64,000 bases of DNA from Owenia fusiformis (Eukaryota > Annelida > Polychaeta > Sabellida > Oweniidae), in contig CAIIXF020000007.1 in the NCBI GenBank assembly GCA_903813345.2, forward strand, positions 35,432,538-35,496,537, read 5' to 3'. How positions within the stretch are numbered: position 1 is the stretch's first letter; every line of letters begins with the position of its first letter. The position numbers and the translations under genes are program-made. The notes below the pieces were generated by a model. It worked only from the letters and a program-made list of their open reading frames with translations. It searched no databases and was not told where the DNA came from. This document shows, piece after piece, positions 13,201-28,200 of this stretch.

Positions 13201-16200
13201 ACTACCTGTTTTATTTCCATTTGAGCTTCAAATCTCCTTCCTTCTCGGACGGAAGTGAGATCAACCTCTTCAAACAATGGCGCAATTACTATATCCTGAC
13301 ACAACTCTCCTTCCCAGGGTAGAATACATGAACATTGTCCAAACAAACAAATTCCATGAGGTGGTGTTTCATTTCGTCCACAAGCACTGCTAGGACATGT
13401 AGGATGATACTTGAATGTAACCTAGATGGATGAATTTAAAAATATATATCGATTAGTCATAGAATTAACAATCAACATAATACTTATACCATAAGTATGT
13501 AGAAAAAAAACATATGTGAAACCTACTCTCTCATTTGTCAATTCGCCTCCTGGTTGTCCAACATTGACAGCAACTAAGCCAACTTGCTTTGGACTAATAC
13601 ATCGCACATGATCACGTGATAGCCACTGAGCAATAACATCGATATTACCGAAACGGCATCTATACTGACCATCACTACTGTTCTCAAAATTATGCCCGAA
13701 TACGTTGACCAGAGTGCCACCTATATCAGGCCCTGTTGACGGGGCAACAAAGAGAACTGTTGGCAGAGGTAAACAGTAAGGCCCATAGAATGTTCTGTTG
13801 CACTCATTGCATAGCTCCCCGGCCCACTTAATTGATGAGCATGTGCATCCACCTAAAAAATATAAAACATGTATGATGCATGATACATACAAATTTGATA
13901 TCAAGATTTTCAAAACTTTTCCAAATTAAAATGATTTTATACAGCAGTTAGTCCACACACGAGTAGCTTATTCCAGTCACCTGATATTTCGTCGCAGTAT
14001 CCATTGACGCATGGCGGGCATGGCTCGCAATCCTGACCCCAATACAAATCTTGGCATTGTGAGCAGTCATTCCCCGCATAGGAAGAAAAACATGAACATG
14101 TGTCTGGTTGCAAACAGTATCCTCTTCCTGAACAATTGTTTACATTGTAGCATGTTGCATCTGCACAGGTCTCTCCAGTCCAACCCCCAGTGCATTCGCA
14201 AACATTTGGTCCAACACAATTGCCATTACCATAACAATCAGAGACCTTTAGATGATCAATATTAGAACACAATTAATATTATTGTATAGACATCATAGTC
14301 CTCTTTTTTATAGAAGAGCTAAGATGTGATATTTCTTACATCCGGTTGATATTGTTTCGGTCAATCGCTTTGTTCACTTAATGTGTTCTTAACTTCTTAC
14401 CACTCAATGAATTTGATGGGATATGTTTCAGTCATTATACACATTTATACACACAGAGCATAGAATATAGGATAAGCAGTATATTGTATATTTTTTGTAT
14501 CAATTTTATGAAGCTACGGCCGCCGTAGAGGAAATGTAACCAAGGTTTTACGCGCGTATGAATGTAACAATTAAGTCATTCATGTCTTCCTTCGCAGTTA
14601 GCTAAGTTTTCAACATTTTTAATCTCAACTGACAGTAGGGAAATTTCGACATAAGAAACATACCAAGTGGTCATTACAATGCAATGACACGTAACTATCC
14701 GAGGTTCTCTCTTACCTGTTCACATGAAACCTGATTACATTCTGCCCCCTGCCAGCCATCTGCACAACGACATCTATCAGGCCTAACACATTCACCATGG
14801 TTAGAACAGTTGTTCACAGCAAAGCATGTAAATACTTTTCCTGATAACATTTGAACGTAAACTACCTCTGCAGCATTAATAGCATCTTTTTTATCAAATA
14901 TGCGTTCATCAGCATATGCTTCTACTGCACTTCCCCACCAGTTGTACGTAGCATTTATGATGTCATCGCCATTATATGCGACATAAAGCTCATAAACGCT
15001 CGACGGGTTCTCTAGTATATTGTAATGCATCGAATAATTCCCGGACGTTGTCCGTATAATGCCATGCGATGCAACGTTATCAGTGAATACGTTATCAGTT
15101 AGTGTGCCTCGATTATTTACTGCGTTGTCTGGGTGTAGGTAAACCATTGTTAGACCTTTGTTTCTCGAGAACTCATTGCCGACGATGTGGACGTCACTTT
15201 TGACTGTCCGGTAATCGTATTGATAATATATTGGATGTAAATCTATAAGATTGGAAGACCCTTTATTGTATTTTATTGTATTACGTTGAATGTAAACATC
15301 AGTTCCTTTATGTAAATCAAGACCCATAAGAGTGTCACTGTTGTTGCGAAATATATTATTTTGGATGTTGATCAACAGATTAAAATCATTATAATGCGTT
15401 GCAGTAGTTACTTTTACAGCATGTCGTGAATTTTCCTCAAACACAGAATCTTGAATTGTCATAGTAACTTGCGACCGGGAAGAGCCAGCATAGCTTTTAC
15501 CCATACCTTCAACGTAAATTGCATATGTATTTTGCCCATGCGTATTCCTGAATATACAGTTTATAAAGGACAGATTTAACGGATACTGGAAGTAAGCACC
15601 ATTCCAATTATTTGAGTCAAATGTTACACCATCCATTAACACAAACGCACTATAAGCTGCTTGGATCCCATAATAAGCTGAATGAGATATCGTTCCATTG
15701 CTAAAGATCAGTCTCACACCATTTTTCCCCAAATGTACACCACTCATACCAGCCCTGTCAACAACACTACCTGTCATATCGAGATATCGTAAAGTCTGAG
15801 ACTTTATATGTATGCCATTCTCCGTTGTCTGACTTATCCTGCTATCACGAAAAATCATACTACTTCCAAAACTATTTTCTTCAAAGTAGAGTCCAGTGCC
15901 AACGTCTTCAATGTGCACATTATAAGCTTCAATTGGGACATCGTTTATCAGCATGCCATATTTTGATCCAGTTATGTTAACATGACGAACAGTAGATGGT
16001 TTAGGTTCTAAACACACATTATAACAATCATATACTAATCAGATGCATCGAGCGTTAAGCAGTCACTCTATCGCATATTAAAATGGATCAGAACAGATCA
16101 AGAAAATTAGTACTTTTATATGATTTTATTTTGTAGATTATACTTTAAAGAATAAGAAGGCTAGAAGCTGAAAATTCTACCTTCACAATCTGCTCGTTCA

Positions 16201-19200
16201 TAGAAATCAAACGCTTTTGTATTGTTGTTCCACTTTGAGGAATATATTTCCGATCTTGATTTGTCACTCAGTAGACAGTAGCCATCTGACTCCCTGTATT
16301 CTACTGACTTGCATACATAGGTTGCCGTTCTACAGCGATGTATACAGTACCATCTTTCCCAATTGTAGTTTGCCTCCCTTTTGATTCCATCGATTGAAAA
16401 ATTCTTAATCATTATAAATTTTGTCCCGTTTTTACATGCTGAAATCAGGTCAGTGTTACTGTTAAAATGAAAGTGGAACATTCAGTTTTTCTCAATGTAT
16501 GATTTTTAAAACGCACAAATTATTGGATGTACCCTACTATCACACCAAACTAGTTCTCACTACGTTCTCCAAAACGGGCTTCAACTGTGTACGAACGGAC
16601 TGGACGTACTTAGAACCGTCTGGGGTCTATTTACAAACTTCATCGAACGTACTTGAACGGGTAGGTCCTCTAGAATTTAGAACATGCTCAGAATGCTCTC
16701 GTGGTCCTCACGTTCTACAATTAGAACGAGTGACAACGTACCATAGACTAGCTGGACGTACTACGAACGGAACCGTCGTACTTCAATCCTACTAGGGACG
16801 TTTTTACAACGAGTTGAACTGTCTGACGACGTATTTAGAACGAGGTAGAAATAATCGCAAACGGGTTTAAACTGATTGAGAACGTATTAAAGACTGCTTA
16901 TGAACGAGTAAACAAAAATATAGCTATCACACCAAACAAGTTGCCACTGCGTTCTTCAAAACTGGTGTTAAACTGTGTACGAACGGAATGAACGTAGCTG
17001 CAACTTTCTAAGGACTATTTGCGAACTTCGTGAACGTTCTCAGACGGGAAGGTGATTTTAGAATTTTGAATCGATTCAAAATTCGATGGCGACCATGCCG
17101 TTCTGTAATCAGGTCATGATGACCTTCTAGACTAAGGGACGGTTTATACTACGTTGCACACCGACGTGGTGCGACCTGAACGAACTGCGAATGAGATGGA
17201 CGTATTGAAGACTGTTTATGAACGAAGTAGCTAATTATTTTAGACATATATCCCGACCGCAGCCAGATTGAGCCCGTTTTACGACATTTTCGTAGGACTG
17301 GCAAGAACGGGTAAGAACTAGTTTGGTGTTATAGGGGGGTTATACAAGGAATTTAGTTAAGCTTATTCATTAAAATGAACAACAATATAATTGGTTGTCA
17401 GTTGGTGTTAACCTTCTGCCGCTGTCCGCTGAAATACTATGCCTTCCCATTGAATGCTTGCATCTTTTCCCGAAAGAATTACTTTTCTATCAGTACTTCC
17501 ATCAATGATAAGACGACCTGTTTTAAAAGAATTGTAATATTTCTTACAATCTACATTTTCAGGGGTCTTATGTTGGTTAGCTAATGTTATTCTCAATTGA
17601 TACATGCTATAAACGTTGTATATATCCTCATGCCATGATATCATTTAAACTATTCTTATTAGTAGCATTTTAAGACCATTAGCCAAGGTTGGCTCACTAT
17701 TTACAAAATGTTTTTTGAGGGTTACTGTTTTAGAAATGTCGTTAAATATACCTTCAACGATGATTCCTTGTGTTTTTTGAAACTTTAAGTGCACACCCCC
17801 TTTCAATGTCAGCACAGCACCTTCTCTATAAAATCAACCAAACAAAACCAATTTTAGAAATTTCAAAGATAAAATGGGGCAAGACCACAAGACCATATGA
17901 TTACTCATTCACTCTGAAAACCATTACGAATCATGCAGAAGAATAGATGACCAATGCAATTGACATTAAAATAATTGTAGACAATATTCATACAAGGGAT
18001 AGCATTCGTCTCTAAACATCCTTGGTTCAAGGACATTTCACATCTTGACATAATCTGTTGGTACGGGGAAAGCTACTAGTATTCTGAGATCTTATTTGTG
18101 GTAGTGAAGATCATTATGGTGCTTGTTTGAGCCCACACTTCAAGGAACCTGTTTCTTCAATGTAATTTAAGACTACTTGATTCTTTGCTAATTTTACTGG
18201 CCAAAGGCAAAAAACAGAATTTTTCACCCACAAATGGGCCTCCCAGTTCGGAAATAAAAGACATGGACTTTTCAGCCCAGCCTGTATAACTCCTCGCACA
18301 TTTCCGGTTAAACAAAATAGTACACGAACAAGGCACTTTGACTTTAAATAAAAAGTGGCATTACATACCCATTCTAAACGAAATAGTATATACTACACCG
18401 TATGCCTACCTTATATATATTGATCGTTTCACATAGTATGGCTCAGTTCTATATTCCACAACGACGTTCTGAACTACATCCCCTCCAAACACTGATGTCT
18501 CAAAAAACTCAACATCATTATCTTCACTGAACGCAGTAAATTCACGGTTGGTTGCGTATGGTTGAAAAAACAGTCGATTCAGATTAATGTTGCTATGGTG
18601 ACTGTTTAATGATTTCAGTATTTCACTAAAGTTTCTGGGCCCCCAGTAATTTTGTTCAAAATGATATCCTCTTAATGGTTTTCTCGTGGCCGAACTTACT
18701 TCATAAGCTGTAATGGGGTTGTTAAATATGTTGTTGTGTGCTTCTACTCCATAAATATTTTGACTTAGATCGATGGAAGTTGCAAAATTGTTATTTTCAA
18801 ACACATTGTACTCCAGTCGGAGTCTCATACTTCGGGAGGGATTGTGCCAATTATACGGAGCAAATTTTAGAAGGCTTTGAGCTGTGTTGTTCACAATAAC
18901 ATTTCTCTCTAAGTCAAAGTTAAATGATCCTACGTTGTACAACGTTCCATAAAGTATAAAGGCACCATTTCCAAAATGTGCATTGTTCCCTTCTATGTAG
19001 TTGTCGTGAAATAGAAGTCGTGTCTTGTCACCAACATATTGCATGAACAAAATTTCACCTTTGTTTCCAAGCAATGTATTATTTCTCAAAATTACATCGG
19101 GCTGACTCCCGTATCCCCTGTGCCCATAATAATGAATCATTCTTTCTCCAGTATTGTGGATAAACCTATTGTTCAGGAAAAACACGCCATTGTATTTTGG

Positions 19201-22200
19201 TCCATTCGGATTGAAGTAAAATGTACTATTTGATGTATCCGACGGAATGCCATTAAAAGCAACATTGCAGTCTCTGATAGTGCAATTGAACTCCGATTCT
19301 GATGCAGGTTTTGAGTATAGAGCTCCGTGTTTGTTTTCTATCATTTCTGTAGACCCAATATACAATGATGATGTTGAAAGGGATGAGTGCACTCCGCCAT
19401 ACATGTTTTCAGTCAATACACTATCAATCACTGATATGTTCTGATTTGAACCTGTATAATATAGCCCGAATCCTTGATTTTTGGTTGACACTATATTAAT
19501 GAATTCAACATTTGACATTCTGTAAGATTTCACCTTCCAAAACAATCCATTGGCATGATTTTCAGATGTTTTGATATTTTGCAACAAAGTTTCGGATATG
19601 TTCCTTATCACATAAGGCTCATTAAAGGTGATTCCATTCTGACTTGAGCCAGATGACTCTACATCTTGAAATACAGAAGGCATGATTCCTGTAATGTGAA
19701 GACCAAGAGTTGTATTAACTAGGTACACGTGTTTCAATGTTGACACTTGGTTAACACGTGCTGTACTTAATGAACCACCACAGGTGATACCAACATCCTC
19801 ATTGTGCCTGCAGGAATGGCTTCCAAAGCCTCTGTGTTTACATTCAAAAAGGGTAGCCTCACCTCCGTCACAATCCATGTCATCTAACCATATAGGGCCA
19901 GTACCACCACCAACTGTTCTGAAAGTTGCTCCCTCTTCCCTCATACCTTCAATTAATGCAACGTACATGTACATGTCTTTCATAAAATTCCGTTTATTAT
20001 ATAAAGTAGTATATAACAAATGTTTAACAAGGTCTAGCTCAATAGAAAGTGTTACATACCTAGATGTCTACAGGCAACCTTAGCATCGTTTATATCAAAC
20101 CAATCGTCACATACAGATCCCCACTGGCCATTATAGAATACTTCAAGTCTCCCCGATGTAGTTCCACCTACCAATCGAAGTTGTCCTCCTTCGTTTGCAA
20201 CTAAATCTTTAGTAAAATGAACTCAATGTCAGATACTGTATGGAAGTTATGGAATATTGTGCTATCTGCTTTAATTTCAATATCCATACTTAACTTACCA
20301 GTCGTGACACTTATACCCGCCCACTTTATGGCAGATGTCCGGGGAATGCATTGTATTTGTTTTCCTGCCGTTCCATTCATGTGGATTTCACCTCGAAATA
20401 GATAGAATTAAGTTCAGCATAACAAATTTTCAAAACCTTGAAACTAGTTTATCTCATTTGGGCCATCGACTAATATGCTAGAGGTGTCACAGTTTCCCGA
20501 TATTGGACCGAATTTCGGTCCAGATGCTTCGGTTCGGGACACGGAACAGAAAGGGTTAATATCGGTATGATATCGGTACATAAATTCCTTCCCTAAAATG
20601 CATAAAAACGTGAATGAATAGCGAGGAACACCTCCGATTTCGTTCTAAAAAATAAAATATGTCACTTACCTCATACCTAGATTACACTTCTTTGCATTGA
20701 AAAGTGTTCTTAACGGACCCGCGATTTCAGGTAGATGCTAATGCTTGTTCTTAAATGTCTTCATCGTCGTTCGCAAATTGAGTGCATTATCAGTATGCCA
20801 GATGTAGAAAAGAAATTGAAAAATCGAGCCGGTGTGAAAGAAATTATGGTCCCTCAGAGATTACGGTCCCTCTTTTAAAGGCCCTTAGTGGCTCTGATTG
20901 TGTATAAGATAATGAGGGAAAGAGTTGTATTTAGGTCACCATATAAATCAATGGAGAGTAGGATCATAATTTGATAGGACCTCCTACCCTTTTACACCTG
21001 CATCTAAGTCGAAAAGGTCGGCAGTTTGGAAGTATTTTGGGACTTTGATATAACAAGGTAAACGAATTGGTGATATTACACCATGCAGATTATGTCATGC
21101 CGAACAAATTCGCGACAGATGCGTTATATTAGATTTTAATTGACGTTTTTTTTTATTTCTGTATATGATTTTGAAAAGTGAAACTGCCATCATCAGACAT
21201 TGCATCATTTTTCTTTAATGTTCTGTCCCGTCCCGAAAGTACCGTGTGCCGAGACCGTGACCCCGCTAAAATATGCCCTGAGATCATTATTAATGCCTGA
21301 CTACTCGTATGAAAACGTGTTTTTCATGGAAACTAAATGATGTTAAAATAACAAAATATTACTTTTACATATTCGAAACAACTAGCTCACCTTTTACTCT
21401 AATACCAATGTTCTCAGAAAATCTGAGTACAACACATGGTTCAATAAGCAAAGAAGCCTCCTCCATAACTACAATGTCTGACGCGACGTTATATGGACTG
21501 TCATCACATCTGAGAGTTACGTTCCCCGTAATTTCCCCTCCAATACTTCCATCTTGTCTAAAAAAGTCTTCTTCAATTGACACGTCAGAGTAATTATGTG
21601 AGAGAAGATACGGACGAATGTCTAATACACCAACGGAAGGGTCTCTCTTGTTGTCATATATGCTTGCCGATATTTGTGACTGCTCTTTACTGCCCCACCA
21701 GTTGAACTTAGAATTTATATCATAGCTGCCTTTTGGAGAACTTACCTATAAACATACATATAAGTGTACAATTGTTAGTCCGAAAGCGCCTTGATCATGT
21801 TAAATGTATTGAAATGAATCTCAAATCAAATAAATATAAACATTATAAAACTTACAACAAAATAATATACCTTTACGTTGTAACTATGTTCTCCAAGAAA
21901 GTTATCAAACAAGTTGTAGTTCAACAATGTGCCAGATTGGAATCCTTGGAGGGTAAGAGCGTTGTTGCTGTTATTCAAGAAGACGTTGTAACTGATAGTA
22001 CAGTTATTCACTGTGCTGGGATTAATTATGACATTGTCGCTTCCAAAGTTATAGAGGAACCGATTATTCATGATTTTCGTGCCACTTGTGAAGTCAGATG
22101 TCAGAGATAAAGCTCCGTTACTCTCGGAAATTACGTTACCAGTAACATCAACGGTTCCAATTCCGGCTTTCAATCCAATGTCACACGCTACACGACCCAT

Positions 22201-25200
22201 ACTATGTATAATGTTTCCCTCTATCATGATTGAAGAGAAATAATTGATATTTGATAGTACCATAGCAGATGTTTGCTCTGATTGATATGTTGATCGAAAT
22301 GTGTTGTTGGCAATTTCTATAAATGAGGCCTTTTCAAAACCGGATCTTGAAGCCTGTGTATTAATAGAAACCATTCCGTAATCGTAGTAAGAATTGTGTT
22401 GAATAAATGTATTATTGTATATTGAAATAGTTCTTGATCCGTAATTGGTCCACATGGTTTGGTATTGCACACCAAAACCATATCGGTTGATAGTTCTTTT
22501 GATGATGCTGTTTCCAAGCTCAAACATACCATAGCTAATGTACGCATAAATAGCATATGATGAGTATTCTGAAATTTCACAACCACGAAGCTGGACATTT
22601 GTGTGACTACTAACTCCATTGATATACACAGCTCCACTACCACGTGTGTTACGGATGACCACGTTCTTCATTGTTAAGTTGAAATCTCTTATGATTGAAC
22701 CTGACGTTTTGAGGTAAATTCCAGTTTTAGTAGATGTGTCTATCGTACTGTTAGTAATATCAATATTGAGGTATTCGGTTATGGTATCCGATACATATAT
22801 GGCATAGTCCGTGTTTGTGATCGTTACACTTTTAAGAGTAATGTTCCTGCCTGGGCCGTGAATACCATACGTGGAACCGTCTAGCTGAACATTATTGAGA
22901 AAGAGACCTTTAAGTAAGAAAATAAACAAGTTACAATGGTTCTCAGAGAAAATAGTAAAATGAACTGATTTTTGTTTATTACGTAGTGAAATACTGAAAC
23001 AATAAGGCAGAGGTGTCATTATTGCTTACCCACAGATGACGGTGATCCTATGCGAATTCCTCCCCATTTTCCAGTCGGATTCTTTCTTCTCATCGATGTA
23101 ATACCATGATTGTCACCCTCTCTGATGACAAGTTCACCTACATCATAATCATATATGTATTTATGTTACTCCCCATATCAGCCAATTGAAAATTTGACAA
23201 AAAAAGATAAAATAAGTATTGGTTTTGAACAGCCTTGGGAATTCGAACCGATATACGGTATAAGTGAAATATCTAAAGCGAAATAAAAAATACGATATAA
23301 GTTTAGACTGATCATTTGTCGATATCACATTTTTGTAATGAATTATATAATATAATCCTGTGTTATCCCAGAAATGGCCCGATTTAATGTTTTTAAAGCC
23401 ATGACGAATAACAACAATCACTCTAGATGGATCGATAAAGTAAAATAATTAAAGAGCTTACCAATTATGTAAATTCCGATGCCTTGGTCAAAGGCAAGTT
23501 TAACCCCAGAATCTATAGTGAGAGTAGCATTTGGAAATATAAAGATGTTGCGCCGAACGTGATAGGTATGATTAAAGACATATGGAATTGTTTCGTTGCT
23601 CAATAGCACGCCACCAATACCACCCGTTGCATCAGTAAAGTAGAAATCTACTTTTTTATCTTCATTTAATTCAGTAAGATTGCGGTCAGTGTAAAAAGGT
23701 GACACGGTGACATGTGCAAGATTCATATCCCTATTGTTCCCACATGCTCTATGTTTCACATCACCTGGATCAGACGAGCCCCAATAGGAATATGGGGCAT
23801 TAATTATTGAGTCTGTTTTAGATACAGAAACATATAATGCACATTGATCAACGCTTTTGAATCGTTCGAAGGAATTGTTTGCCATTATGAAATCATCCGT
23901 GTTTATCCATAGCCAAGTGGATGCAGAAATGTTTGTAAATTTGTTTCTGACAATATGTACTCTACCATTAGTCGAACTAAATAACTGGACATCGATGTAT
24001 CGACTATCAGCTCTGTTATTTTCCATTATATTGTCTTCTATAAATAGGTTTGTATTGTGGAAGACCCTGACCAACATTGATTTGAAGCAGTTGTTGAAGA
24101 CATTATTTGTTATTCTTATATTCAATTCAGACTGTTTGTAGTTAGGCCTATTCCCTATTTGCAACGCGGGATAAGAGGTTGATATGTCCTTGAACGTGTT
24201 TCTTTCGATGAGTATTTCTTCTCCATCAAAGTAGTATGGATCGAAATATAAGGCATGGTATTGGCGACTATTTACTTCTCCCGCAATAGAATTATTTATC
24301 AGTAAAAAAGGCCCACCTCTGTAATTATCATCTGCGTAATAATATATTGTGTAATAGTAGTTATCTTTCATTTGTGTGGATTCAATAGTGGTATTCCCAC
24401 TTATTCTGTAAATATAGAGCCCATTATTCCTATTTCGCAGGATTTCTGACCTGTGTATATTGATATAACCTACAGTTTGAAACGTTTCTAAACCACTTTT
24501 AGCATTGTGCGACAACTCCGAGTCCTCGATGGAGATATTTGCATGGGTGTCTCTGCAATATATGCCGGAGCTTCGGCTGCCCGTTATAATAGTCCGAGTG
24601 ATTGATAGAAAAGGGTGGACAGGGCTCCCTTTAAATTCAATACCATGCTCGCCATTATTTCCTATGTATGAATCAGATATCATTGTCAAGTTTGCGGATG
24701 ATCCTCCGTCGGTGTACTTGATCCCAGCTGCGCATTTTGTGATGGTCACGTGATCTAGAGTTACGGAGTAGCCTGTTGCTTGAATACCCACATTTGCCCC
24801 TTCTACATATACGTGTTTCAATGATGAATCTACAAAGATTTCAGCCGATTAAGTATAAAGATTCTAAAAGTAACGTGTAACTTGTATAAATGGATAAATG
24901 CAATATAATACTAATGGCACATACCAAAACACTTTATTTTAGTTATATTTTATCAAATAATAATTCCAAATAACCCAAGATATTTAACCAGAAAGAAGTC
25001 ATTTAAACTTACGACCGGATACAATTTTTAGTCCTGACCAATGCGAGGAAATTTCAGAGACGGCATCATCCGCTGTGAATTCAACAGGAAGATTATCGAT
25101 CCCTTGAGCTAAGAGATTACCTGAAACAGGAATTCGAACTGTAACTACAGTGTCTTATGTTGTGTATAAGAACAAAGTTTAATATTATGGAAACATATGC

Positions 25201-28200
25201 CCAACGTTGGTTCAATTTCTCCAACATTTTTCAGGAAAACAAAACAGCATACCATGAACGTCAATTCCAGCTTCAGCTGATGTGAAGATAATTTTGACGC
25301 CTGGTTGAATCGTAAGAGTCCCACTTGGTCTAATGGTAACTAGTCTTGATACAATGTACGGACTGAGGTGTAAGAATAGGACCTCCTCACCCTACAAATC
25401 ACAAGTAATGGTATAAATATTATAACACATAATACAACAAATGTTTCGGTTCTTCATGAAAATGAAATCATCGTAGATATCTATAAAGTAGAACATCCAT
25501 TGCTTCGCTCACTGGTGCAACTCGTCGATAAAAAAACATCACTCAAAATTATATACCGTACGTATTTGAAAATTTTAAATTATAATGAATCGACACAGTT
25601 TTGCACCATGAACCCTTTTCAAGGGACGCTTCCAATATTTCACACCTTCCTTTCGTTATTGATTGTGAACAATATCAAAACTAATTCGGATTTAGTTTTG
25701 AGATTGTTCATCATTATAACACAATAAGTTATCGAATGACTTTAAGTGCAATACAGGATATATTTTGCTCGAGAAATTCTGAATTTGTACGAGACAAAGA
25801 CGAGTGACAATACGGAATATCGAGAGCACAATACAAGGAGCGATCTATATATTCTGATAAAAATGCTCTCATTTTGTGAATTTATTCACATATCCCTTTC
25901 ATTTTTTCAGAACATGTAGATTATGTAATTACACATACGATGCTAAAATATTATATATATATCTTAAATTAATTTTAAATAGGGTTGCCATGGTAACCTG
26001 TATTTAGGGTAGGCAGGTCAGTTAGATTATAACGTATAAAATAGATAAATTTGTTAATTTAATCATTTCTCGGTACCTATTTTAAGCAGATCAAATGCAT
26101 CTTCCAGTCATTGCCAACTATTTATTGAACTGTTCCATACCCCTGTTGCCCTTTGTTTGATAATTTACACAGTGGGATAGCTATCTTTTCATAAGTTACA
26201 TCTCAATTTATCGTTATGTTAGTCTCTGTCTGCAAGCTCTTCTTGCAACTAGATTGTGGATGATGTTCAACAGTGACAATGCCTTCCTCTTTACAGTACT
26301 ACCTATAGATTCTTTATGCAGATATCTAGTAGCACCTTTTCCATACAGTTAACGAGTCCATGTATGTCTCTGACAGTGTCCTCTCACTTCATATTGATAG
26401 AAAATAAAATATAATGTTATTCCCTAATGTATCTGTTAATGTCACACTCTGCATCAGCCACATTAACCTCATCTGACATTTTGATTTTTGGTGTGCCTCA
26501 TGACATGAAATGTCAATTGGCCCATTCTGTCCTACAATGCTATTGCTGTGATGTTATAGTGAGCTCAAATAAACATTTGTTTACCCCCCTATCACACCAA
26601 ACTAGTTCTTACCCGTGCTTGCCAGTCCTACGAAAACGTCATAAAACGGGCTCAATCTGGCAGTGGTCGGGAAATATGTCTGAAATAATTAGCTTCTTCG
26701 TTCTTAAACAGTCTTCAATACGTCAATCTCGTTCGCAGTTCGTTCAGGTCGCACCACGTCGGTGTGCAACGTCGTAGAACGCGTCCCTTAGTCTAGAAGG
26801 TCAACATGACCTGATTACAGAACGTTATGGTCGCCATCGAATTTTGAATCGATTCAAAATTCTAAAATCACATTCCCGTCGGAGAACGTTCATAAAGTTC
26901 GTAAATAGACCTTAGAAAGTTGCAGCTACGTTCATTCCGTTTGCACACAGTTTAAAACCAGTTTTGAAGAACGCAGTGGCAACTTGTTTGGTGTGATAGC
27001 TATATTTTTGCTAACTCGTTCATAAGCAGTGTTAAATACGTTCTTAATCAGTTTAAACCCGTTTGCAATTAGTTCTACCTCGTTCTCAACACGTCCTCAG
27101 ACAGTTCAACTCGTTGTTAAAACGTCCCTAGTAGGATTGAAGTACGACGGTTCCGTTCGTAGTACGTCCAGCTCGTCGTTAGTACGTTGTCACTCGTTCT
27201 AATTGTAGAACGAGTCGACCACGAGAACATTTTGAGCATCGTCTAAGTTCTAGAGGACCTACCCGTTCGAGTACGTTCGATGAAGTTTGAAAACAGATCC
27301 CAAACTGTTCTTAGTAGGTCCAATCCGTTCGTACACAGTTGAAGCTCGTTTTCGAGAACGTAGTGAGAACTAGTTTGGTGTGATAGTAGGGTTAGCAACG
27401 AACAACGAGTAACAATACCAAACCTTTTTAGAAAAAATGCATGATTTCCGCATGCATTAAAATAATAAAAATAGCAAATTTTTATGATGTTTTATATGTT
27501 ATAATTCAATTGACCTGCCTACCCTTAATACAGGTTACCATGACAACCTTATCTCATAAACAATTTAAGATGTAGCTATAATATTTTAGCATTGTATGTG
27601 TAATTACATAATCTACATTTTCTGAAAAAATGAGAGGGATATGTGAAAAAAATCAAAAAATGAGGAGATTTTTTATCAGAATATATGGATCGCCCCTTGT
27701 ATATCCTGTATTGCACTTCAAATAATTATACGTTTTCATCTATGATCTTAGGCCAATATATTTTCACTTATAAATAATGATAATCCCTAAGAAATATTCT
27801 GTGTAGCTCTGTATAGTATGTACTGCTACTGACATTGTCCCCTCCGTACAAATATATTCTGTATTGCTACGGATATGATCAATGGGGACAATCTCAGGAG
27901 CAATATGGACTGTTACAGCAAAAGAACTGACCAATCAGAGGGCTTTATTTTACAGATCATACAATTACGTTATTTATTAGAATTACTTACCAAAATATCA
28001 CTTTCGATGTGTGTGTATTCCTTTTCCGACACTGCCTTTCGACACCCATAGAGCTCCATTCGTATACCGGGGCGACTATTCCACGTTATGGGAAGGATGC
28101 GAAAATATCTTGCCTTTAAGTACATATATATAGTCAATTTCAATATTCTCTGACAAAGATGGTTCCGATATGTTGATAGTTCGAATAATATTTCCTTTAT

